DNA of 64,000 nucleotides, from assembly GCF_008704495.1 (NCBI RefSeq), contig NZ_CP023699.1:5766001-5830000 (forward strand). The letters run 5' to 3'. A program made the translations under genes and the position numbers. This document shows positions 58,183-64,000 of the stretch, in pieces. Numbering within the stretch: position 1 is the stretch's first letter; each line of letters opens with the position of its first letter. Below the pieces are notes generated by a model. That model was not told the origin of the DNA. It searched no databases and saw only the letters and a list, made by a program, of their open reading frames with translations. Origin of the DNA: Streptomyces kanamyceticus. Lineage in GTDB: Bacteria; Actinomycetota; Actinomycetes; Streptomycetales; Streptomycetaceae.

Positions 58183-59718
58183 ATGTCTGAAACAGCTCTC
58201 AAGCCGGGCTCAGGGCCCGGCACGGGATCCGACTCCAACCGCTGGAAAGCGCTGATCTTCATCGCGCTCGCCCAGCTGATGGTCGTCCTCGACGCCACCA
58301 TCGTGAACATCGCGCTGCCCTCGGCCCAGCAGGACCTCGGCATATCCGACGGCAACCGCCAGTGGGTCATCACGGCCTACGCGCTCGCCTTCGGCGGTCT
58401 GCTGCTCTTCGGCGGCCGCATCGCCGACCTGTGGGGCCGCAAGCGCACCTTCGTGACCGGTCTCATCGGCTTCGCCGCGGCCTCCGCGCTCGGCGGCGCC
58501 GCGACCGGCGAGGCCATGATGCTGGGCGCCCGCGCCCTCCAGGGCGTGTTCGGCGCGCTGCTCGCGCCCGCCGCCCTCTCGCTGCTCGCGGTGATGTTCA
58601 CCGACGCCAAGGAGCGCGCCAAGGCGTTCGGCATCTACGGCGCGATCGCCGGTGGTGGCGGCGCCGTGGGCCTGATCCTCGGCGGCTTCCTCACCGAGTA
58701 CCTGAACTGGCGCTGGACCTTCTTCGTGAACATCCCGTTCGCGGTGGTCGCCGCCCTCGGCGCGTACTTCGTCATCCGTGAGCCGGCCGGTGGCCGCAAC
58801 CGCTCGCCGCTCGACATCCCCGGCGTGGTCCTGTCCACCCTGGGTCTGGTCGCGCTCGTCTACGGCTTCACCCGCGCCGAGTCCGCGGGCTGGTCCGACA
58901 CCGTGACGATCACGATGTTCGTCGCGTCCGTCGTGCTGCTCGCCGCGTTCGTCATCACCGAGGCCAAGGTCAAGTCGCCGCTGCTCCCGCTGCGCGTCCT
59001 GACCGAGCGCAACCGCGGCGGCGTCTACATGTCGCTCGGCCTCGCGGTCATCGCGATGTTCGGCCTGTTCCTGTTCCTCACGTACTACCTGCAGATCGTG
59101 AAGGGCTACTCGCCGGTCAAGACCGGCTTCGCGTTCCTGCCGATGATCGTCGGCATGATCACGGGCTCCACGCAGATCGGCGCCCGACTCATGACCCGCG
59201 TCCCGCCGCGCCTGCTGATGGCCCCGGGCTTCCTGCTCGCCGCCCTCGGCATGCTGCTCCTGACGCAGCTGGAGATCGGCACCTCGTACGCCGGTCTGAT
59301 CATGCCCGCGCAGCTGATGCTGGGCCTCGGCATGGGTACGGCGTTCATGCCCGCGATGTCCCTGGCCACGCACGGCGTCGAGGCCCGTGACGCGGGCGTC
59401 GCCTCCGCGATGGTCAACACCTCGCAGCAGGTCGGCGGCGCCATCGGCACCGCCCTCCTGAACACCATCGCCGCGTCGGCGACCACCGCGTACCTCACGG
59501 ACCACGCGGCCGGTGCCACCAACCCGAAGCTCCTCCAGGCGCAGGCCATGGTCGAGGGCTACACCAGCGCCATCTGGTGGGCGGTCGGCATCCTGGCGGT
59601 CTCCGCGCTGATCGCGGCGACGTTCATCAACACCGGCGCCCAGGGCGGCTCCTCGGCCTCCGCCGGTTCGGCGGACGGCGTGGAGGACGAGCTGAAGGTG
59701 CCGGTGATGGCCCACTGA
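58183..59718 (+). CDS. DHA2-family multidrug MFS exporter (EmrB/QacA-like)
   Basis: The 511-residue protein has fourteen helices. Signature segments are VVLDATIVNIALPSAQQDL, WVITAYALAFGGLLLFGGRIADLWGRKRTF (motif A), IYGAIAGGGGAVGLILGG (motif C) and RWTFFVNIPFA. It exports amphipathic drugs or self-made antibiotics by proton antiport. ATG 58183 is preferred over GTG 58171 because AGGTGG sits 9 bp upstream. It is paired with the preceding TetR. Confidence 0.92.
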   Translation: MSETALKPGSGPGTGSDSNRWKALIFIALAQLMVVLDATIVNIALPSAQQDLGISDGNRQWVITAYALAFGGLLLFGGRIADLWGRKRTFVTGLIGFAAASALGGAATGEAMMLGARALQGVFGALLAPAALSLLAVMFTDAKERAKAFGIYGAIAGGGGAVGLILGGFLTEYLNWRWTFFVNIPFAVVAALGAYFVIREPAGGRNRSPLDIPGVVLSTLGLVALVYGFTRAESAGWSDTVTITMFVASVVLLAAFVITEAKVKSPLLPLRVLTERNRGGVYMSLGLAVIAMFGLFLFLTYYLQIVKGYSPVKTGFAFLPMIVGMITGSTQIGARLMTRVPPRLLMAPGFLLAALGMLLLTQLEIGTSYAGLIMPAQLMLGLGMGTAFMPAMSLATHGVEARDAGVASAMVNTSQQVGGAIGTALLNTIAASATTAYLTDHAAGATNPKLLQAQAMVEGYTSAIWWAVGILAVSALIAATFINTGAQGGSSASAGSADGVEDELKVPVMAH

Positions 59719-59761
59719 TCCGGCCCGCCCACGGCAGGCGAAAGCCCGCTCGCAAGCCCGC

Positions 59762-60271
59762 CTAACGGAGCCAGGGGAGGTCCGCCCCGGCCTCCTTCGG
59801 CTGAAGTCCCTCGGCGACGATCGTCATGATCTCGCCGAGGGACTTCTGCTGTTCCGGGGTGAGCCGGTCGAACAGCGCCTGCCGGACGGCCGTGACGTGT
59901 CCGGGCGCGGTCCTGCGCAGCACCTCGAAACCGTCGTCCGTGAGGATCGCGAGCTGCCCGCGCTTGTCGGAGGGGCAGTCCTCGCGGCGCACCCAGCCGC
60001 TCTTCTCCAGGCGCGCGATCGCGTGCGAGAGCCGGGACCTGGTGATCTTCATGTTCTTGGCCAATTCGGTCATCCGCAGCCGCCTCCTGGGGGCGTCGGA
60101 CAACTGGACCAATAGGCCGTAGTACATGTGCGGCATGCCCGCGTCGCGCTGCAGCTGGCGGTCGAGGTGGTCGTCTAGGAGAGTGGACGCCTGAAGGTAG
60201 ACCCGCCAAACGCGCTGCTCGTCGCCGTCCAGCCAGCGCGGCTCAGCGGCCGGGGGCGGAGTGGGTGCCAT
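59762..60271 (-). CDS. MarR-family regulator
   Basis: About 169 residues. The winged helix includes LRMTELAKNMKITRSRLSHAIARLEKSGWV and the wing DCPSDKRGQLAILTDDG. ATG 60271 has GGAG nine bases upstream; ATG 60277 is a two-codon-longer alternative. It is divergent from the extradiol dioxygenase, a common MarR/dioxygenase pair, and probably represses it through TTGA-N4-TCAA. Confidence 0.9.
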   Translation of the reverse strand: MAPTPPPAAEPRWLDGDEQRVWRVYLQASTLLDDHLDRQLQRDAGMPHMYYGLLVQLSDAPRRRLRMTELAKNMKITRSRLSHAIARLEKSGWVRREDCPSDKRGQLAILTDDGFEVLRRTAPGHVTAVRQALFDRLTPEQQKSLGEIMTIVAEGLQPKEAGADLPWLR

Positions 60272-60343
60272 ATCCATGTACTCCACTGTACGAGGCCCTT
60301 CCTTGAATCTTGAACAAACCATACGTACGCTGGGACCGTAGAG

Positions 60344-60357
60344 CTTGAGAGTTCAAG
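60344..60357. promoter_or_regulatory. MarR operator for the dioxygenase
   Basis: CTTGA-GAGT-TCAAG is a palindrome between the divergent MarR and dioxygenase genes. A related CTTGAATCTTGAAC element precedes it at 60302-60315. Both are AT-rich against the background. Confidence 0.6.
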
Positions 60358-60421
60358 TATCCAGTACTTCGTAGGGCGTATTTCCTCTACGAGGTCTTGG
60401 CCGTCCTCCTGGAGGTGCGCG

Positions 60422-61192
60422 ATGTCCCGCATGCCCGCCCTGTACCTCAGCCACGGAGCCCCGCCGCTCGCCGACGACCCGCTCTGGCCCGGCGAGCTCG
60501 CCGCCTGGTCGGCCGGGCTGCCGCGCCCCCGGGCGATCCTCATGGTCTCCGCCCACTGGGAAGAGGCCCCGCTGGCGCTCGGCGCCACCGAGACGCTGCC
60601 CCTCGTGTACGACTTCTGGGGCTTCCCCGAGCACTACTACGAGGTGACGTACGCGGCGCCGGGCGCACCGGAACTGGCCGCCTCCGTACGCGCGTTGCTG
60701 CACGCCCCCGGCACGCCCGTCCAGGACGTGCCGGACCGCGGGCTCGACCACGGCGCGTACGTACCGCTGGTGGAGATGTATCCGGACGCCGACGTCCCCG
60801 TGCTCCAGATCTCACTGCCGACCCTCGACCCGAGCCGCCTCATGGACATCGGCCGCAAGCTGGCGCCGCTGCGCGACGAGGGCGTCCTGATCGTCGGCAG
60901 CGGCTTCTTCACGCACAACCTGGCCGCGCTGCGCCAGGGCGGCATCCCCGCCTGGTCGGCGGAGTTCGACGCGTGGGGCCACGAGGCCCTGGAGACGGCC
61001 GACGTGGACGCGCTCCTCGACTTCACCCACAAGTCCCCGGCGGGCCAGTTGGCCCACCCGCGCACCGAACACTTCGCCCCGTTGTTCGTCACACTGGGCG
61101 CGGCGGACGCGGCGGGCGACCTGACCGACCAGCGAAGCGTGATCGACGGCTTCTGGATGGGGCTGGCGAAGAGGTCGGTGCAGTTCGGGTAG
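60422..61192 (+). CDS. Class III extradiol dioxygenase (YgiD/DODA-like)
   Basis: The 256-residue protein has metal-binding and catalytic histidines in SHGAPP, SAHWEE, GLDHGAYVPL and FTHNLAAL, and the late EHFAPLFVTLGAA, the pattern of 4,5-DOPA dioxygenase-like enzymes. It cleaves catechol rings. A GGAGG SD precedes the ATG. It might degrade catechols such as dihydroxybenzoate derivatives, but that link to the siderophore locus is speculation. Confidence 0.9.
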   Translation: MSRMPALYLSHGAPPLADDPLWPGELAAWSAGLPRPRAILMVSAHWEEAPLALGATETLPLVYDFWGFPEHYYEVTYAAPGAPELAASVRALLHAPGTPVQDVPDRGLDHGAYVPLVEMYPDADVPVLQISLPTLDPSRLMDIGRKLAPLRDEGVLIVGSGFFTHNLAALRQGGIPAWSAEFDAWGHEALETADVDALLDFTHKSPAGQLAHPRTEHFAPLFVTLGAADAAGDLTDQRSVIDGFWMGLAKRSVQFG

Positions 61193-61420
61193 GGACGGCC
61201 CCGCAAGGGGCGCGGGGAACGGCGCGCTCAGCCACATGCGGCGCGCACGGGGGACGGGGTTTCAGGGGCGCGGGGGCTGCGCGACCGGCACATACGGCCT
61301 GCGCAGGGGTGGGGTGCCCCTTTAGGGGCGCGGGGAACTGCGCGACCAGCCACGTACGGCCCGCGCAGAGGCGGGGTTTCAGGGGCGCGGGGAACTGCGC
61401 GATCAGCCACACGCGGCCCG
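61193..61420. repeat. Array of the dispersed GC-rich intergenic repeat
   Basis: Four imperfect ~55-60-bp units (near 61205, 61264, 61324 and 61381), each with GGGCGCGGG and CTGCGCGAC/GGCGCGC followed by CAGCCAC and an ACGGCCCGCG-type tail. They match the cluster at 41.9-42.1 kb. No gene lies in the 61193-61452 gap. Confidence 0.85.
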
Positions 61421-61452
61421 CGGAATCCGAGCCCACCGGCACCGGGCGCCGC

Positions 61453-62502
61453 TCAAACCAACGGCTCGCTGAGCTCGACGGCGCGCAGGGCCGCGGCCAG
61501 GGCCTTCTCGTCGCCGACATCCAACGCCGTGTCCGTCAGCTTGATGACATGCTCGTCCCCATGGGCAAGCGCCCGCTCGAAGACCTCCTCCGCACGGAGG
61601 GCGCCGGGCGCGCCGGGCGCGCCGGGCGCGACGTACGCCACGGCCGCGTCCGGCGCGTACATCGCGGTGACGGCCGCAGACGCCGTCCAGGCAGCCCGCA
61701 GACTAGGCACCCACAGCACCCGCGGCAGCGCCGGCAAGGCGCGGAGCACGGCATTGGGCGCAGTCGCCGCGTGCACCAGCATCGTCGCCTCGCCATGACC
61801 GTGCGTGGCGTACCGATGGGTCGCCGCCCGCACCAGCTCGGTCAGCGCGCGCCGCGCCTCCTCGGGCTCGTCCACCGACACGGCCCACACCGGCAGGGCC
61901 TCGACCCGGCCGAGGCGGGCGGGGAAGCCGCCCTCCGCCCGGTCGGCGATCGGCGGCACCGCGTCCAGCGCGTCCGCCGCCGCGACGGCGCCCGGCAGGA
62001 GGGCGACGCCGGTGACGGTGCGATGCCGGGCGGCCCAGTAGCCGAGGCCGTGCGCGAGCTCGGCGAGGCGCGGCTCCGTCACGTCGCCCGCTTCGAGGGT
62101 GCGGACGGCGTGGCCCACCCGGATCACCGGATGCGTCGAACCCCCGTACATCCCCGGAAGCAGCCGCGGCCACCACTCGGCGAGCACCTCGCGCCAGGGC
62201 CGCGCCTGGTCGGAGGCATCGGCGACACGGCGTACGAAGTAGTCGATCCAGTCCGCGGCCCTGCGCGGGTCACCGAGCGCGGCACGCCAGTCGGCGTCGG
62301 TGACCGGCTCGACGCGAGCCGGGAACTCCTCCAGCTTCGGCGCGTAGAGATCGAGCCACCGGTGGACCGCTCCGGCCCGCCCGCGCGCGGCGAGCGCCTC
62401 GACGGCCATCGGGGCGTGGTTGGTGAGCCGCCCGAGCCGCTCGGGACCGGAGGAGTGCAGCCGCTGCAGGGCTTCGTCGAGGGTGCCTGTGGTGTCGGTC
62501 AT
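61453..62502 (-). CDS. Questin-oxidase-like (DUF4243) protein
   Basis: The 349-residue protein has the early signature LTNHAPMAVEALAARGR, the middle WWPRLLPGMYGGSTHPVIRVGHAVRTLE and the late THGHGEATMLVHAATAPNAVL, as in the questin oxidase/DUF4243 family. His-rich motifs are conserved, but no cofactor site is obvious. Fungal members do ring cleavage in anthraquinone pathways; bacterial roles are unknown. A GAPGAPGA tract near the C-terminus comes from a short DNA repeat. Confidence 0.85.
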   Translation of the reverse strand: MTDTTGTLDEALQRLHSSGPERLGRLTNHAPMAVEALAARGRAGAVHRWLDLYAPKLEEFPARVEPVTDADWRAALGDPRRAADWIDYFVRRVADASDQARPWREVLAEWWPRLLPGMYGGSTHPVIRVGHAVRTLEAGDVTEPRLAELAHGLGYWAARHRTVTGVALLPGAVAAADALDAVPPIADRAEGGFPARLGRVEALPVWAVSVDEPEEARRALTELVRAATHRYATHGHGEATMLVHAATAPNAVLRALPALPRVLWVPSLRAAWTASAAVTAMYAPDAAVAYVAPGAPGAPGALRAEEVFERALAHGDEHVIKLTDTALDVGDEKALAAALRAVELSEPLV

Positions 62503-62550
62503 GCCGGGACGGTAGGCCGCTGACCTCGTGATCCGTAACGGGCTGCGGCC

Positions 62551-63117
62551 CTAGGTCCGAGGTCCTGGGGCGGGCGGGGATCCGGTGCCGAGGGGCAGCT
62601 CGTACCAGGCGACGTCCCAGTACCGGCCGAACTTCCTGCCCACCTCCCCGTACGTCCCCACGTGCCGGAAGCCGAAGCGCTCATGCAGCCGCACCGACGC
62701 CTCGTTCGGCTGCGCCACGCCCGCGTACGCGCGGTGCAGGTCCTCGTCCGCGAGGGCCTCGAAGAGGGCCTTGTAGAGCAGCGTCCCGATGCCGCGGCCC
62801 GCGGCGTCCGGCGCGCAGTAGACACTCACCTCCACCGAGGGGGAGTAGGCGGGCTTGGGTCGGAAAGGGCTACTGGTGGCGTACCCGAGCAGCCGCCCGG
62901 GACGGGCGGCCGAATCCCGCTCCCGGGCAACCATCAAGCGGTGGGGGCCGTCTTTGAGGTGGGAGAGCAGCCAAGGGCGGCGCTCTTCCGGCAGGAAGGC
63001 GACGGTGTCAAAGGTGACGGCCGTCTCACGTACGTAGTGGTTGTAGATGTCCGTGAGGGCCTTGAGGTCGGCCTCGGCCCCCGGCCTGACCTGCACCTCT
63101 TCCGGCATCGACGGCAT
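62551..63117 (-). CDS. GNAT N-acetyltransferase (phosphinothricin-acetyltransferase-like)
   Basis: The 188-residue protein opens QVRPGAEADLKALTDIYNHYVRETAVTFDT, as in Bar/Pat enzymes. The acetyl-CoA loop is APDAAGRGIGTLLYKAL, followed by HRAYAGVAQPNEASVRLHERFGF. Homologues acetylate phosphinothricin, methionine sulfone or related amino acids, often for self-protection. No phosphinothricin pathway genes are in view. The ATG at 63117 follows GGGGAGG. Confidence 0.9.
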   Translation of the reverse strand: MPSMPEEVQVRPGAEADLKALTDIYNHYVRETAVTFDTVAFLPEERRPWLLSHLKDGPHRLMVARERDSAARPGRLLGYATSSPFRPKPAYSPSVEVSVYCAPDAAGRGIGTLLYKALFEALADEDLHRAYAGVAQPNEASVRLHERFGFRHVGTYGEVGRKFGRYWDVAWYELPLGTGSPPAPGPRT

Positions 63118-63178
63118 CCTGCCTCCCCTTGTGGCGGCACAGGGTACTGCAACGTCAGGAAAAAAGATGGGCGGCTTG

Positions 63179-63204
63179 GGAATTCTGTCCGGATTCCAGT
63201 CGTT
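63179..63204 (+). promoter_or_regulatory. Sigma-R-type promoter of hrdD
   Basis: GGAAT (63179-63183) and GTT (63202-63204) are separated by 18 bp, matching the GGAAT-N18/19-GTT consensus of the thiol-stress sigma factor. In S. coelicolor hrdD is a known sigma-R target. It is 97 bp upstream of the ATG. Confidence 0.75.
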
Positions 63205-63300
63205 GTTTCCATCGGATGCAGGGCACCCGAGGGTGTGCCATCCACCACAGAGGCTCCAGAAATGGGCCGACCAGACCGCACTCATCGCAAGGGAGCACGC

Positions 63301-64000
63301 ATGGCAACCCGTGCCGTCGCCCGTCGTAAGTCCGCCTCCGGCGAGACCGACGCGGCACGCAGTGTTCGCGCCGTAGGCGGGGAGATCGCCGACCGCGACC
63401 TGGTCGGCATGTACCTCGACGAGATCGCGCGTACGCCGCTTCTCGACGCCGCCAAGGAAGTAGAGCTGTCCCAGATCATCGAGGCAGGTGTGTACGCGCG
63501 GAAGATCCTCGCCGGAGCGGTCGAGGACAGCGCGGTCACCGCGTCCCGCGAGGAACTGGAAGCGCTGGTCGCCGACGGCGAGCGGGCCAAGGACGTCTTC
63601 ATCCGCTCGAACCTCCGGCTCGTCGTCGCGGTCGCCCGCCGCTATCCGCGCAGCGGCCTCCCGCTGCTCGACCTCATCCAGGAGGGGAACGCGGGCCTGG
63701 TGCGCGCGGTCGAGAAGTTCGACTACGCCAAGGGCTTCAAGTTCTCCACGTATGCCACGTGGTGGATCCGCCAGGCCATCACGCGCTCGATAGCCGACCA
63801 GTCGCGCACCATCCGCCTCCCCGTCCACCTGGTGGAGGAGTTGGGCCGGATCCGCCGCGTCCAGCGCGAGTTCAACAGGGAGAACGGCCGGGAGCCGGAG
63901 CCCACGGAGATCGCCAAGGAGCTGTCCTCGACGCCCGAGCGCGTCGTCGACGTCCTGGACTGGGCGCGCGACCCCGTCTCGCTCAACATGGGCGTGGACG
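63301..64000 (+). CDS. hrdD: Principal-like RNA polymerase sigma factor HrdD (C-terminus outside window)
   Basis: The visible 233 residues are nearly identical in layout to HrdD as I recall it: short basic N-terminus (ATRAVARRKSASGE), region 1.2 (DLVGMYLDEIARTPLL), region 2 (FIRSNLRLVVAVARRY, LIQEGNAGLVRAVEKFDY, FSTYATWWIRQAI) and region 3. It lacks the long acidic region 1.1 of HrdB. It recognises the same promoters as HrdB and is dispensable in S. coelicolor. Regions 3.2-4 lie past the right edge. Confidence 0.85.
   Translation, partial: MATRAVARRKSASGETDAARSVRAVGGEIADRDLVGMYLDEIARTPLLDAAKEVELSQIIEAGVYARKILAGAVEDSAVTASREELEALVADGERAKDVFIRSNLRLVVAVARRYPRSGLPLLDLIQEGNAGLVRAVEKFDYAKGFKFSTYATWWIRQAITRSIADQSRTIRLPVHLVEELGRIRRVQREFNRENGREPEPTEIAKELSSTPERVVDVLDWARDPVSLNMGVD

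Overview
The window is high-GC actinobacterial chromosome, and almost certainly Streptomyces. The evidence is strong GC bias at third codon positions, frequent GTG starts and GTGA overlaps, a snapalysin gene, an HrdD-type sigma factor, an Arg(CCU) tRNA, many Sec- or Tat-exported proteins and a catechol siderophore locus with actinobacterial iron boxes. No phage structural genes, insertion sequences or CRISPR arrays are visible.

Layout. 1-13.5 kb: a PknG-like kinase (cut by the left edge) overlapping a trypsin-like protein, a MerR regulator, a penicillin-binding protein with altered transpeptidase motifs, snapalysin, an MFS exporter, IclR and TetR regulators, a short-chain dehydrogenase, a membrane protein and a P450. 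13.6-20.9 kb: an export island with a 1501-residue secreted protein, an I36-type inhibitor-like protein, a small lipoprotein and a calcium-repeat protein; three of the four have a similar upstream motif. 21-28.7 kb: a 2OG-Fe(II) oxygenase, a cold-shock protein, a quinone-oxidoreductase/ArsR pair, a frameshifted monooxygenase, and a small accessory cassette (collagen-like protein, XRE-TPR regulator, Cys-rich protein) lying between two ~200-bp direct repeats next to tRNA-Arg(CCU). 28.8-33.5 kb: membrane proteins, a methyltransferase, an MFS exporter and a nitroreductase/MarR pair around a palindromic operator.

33.6-54.4 kb is a complete griseobactin-like catechol siderophore locus. DhbA, DhbC, DhbE, a free-standing isochorismatase and a free-standing aryl carrier protein make and activate 2,3-dihydroxybenzoate. 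A C-A-PCP-C-A-PCP-TE synthetase with an MbtH partner adds a probably basic amino acid and threonine, then trimerises or cyclises the product. An MFS protein probably exports it. A binding lipoprotein, a fused double permease and an ATPase import the ferric form, and an enterochelin-esterase-like protein probably releases the iron. Four 19-bp iron boxes sit in the three divergent or upstream regions. An M20 amidohydrolase, also behind an iron box, has no textbook role in the pathway.

54.4-64 kb: a second, short Rho factor behind a structured C-rich leader, an M6-type secreted protease, a TetR/DHA2-exporter pair, a MarR/extradiol-dioxygenase pair, a questin-oxidase-like protein, a GNAT acetyltransferase, and the start of hrdD behind a sigma-R-type promoter. 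Short tandem repeats (8-26 bp) and a dispersed GC-rich intergenic repeat recur across the window.
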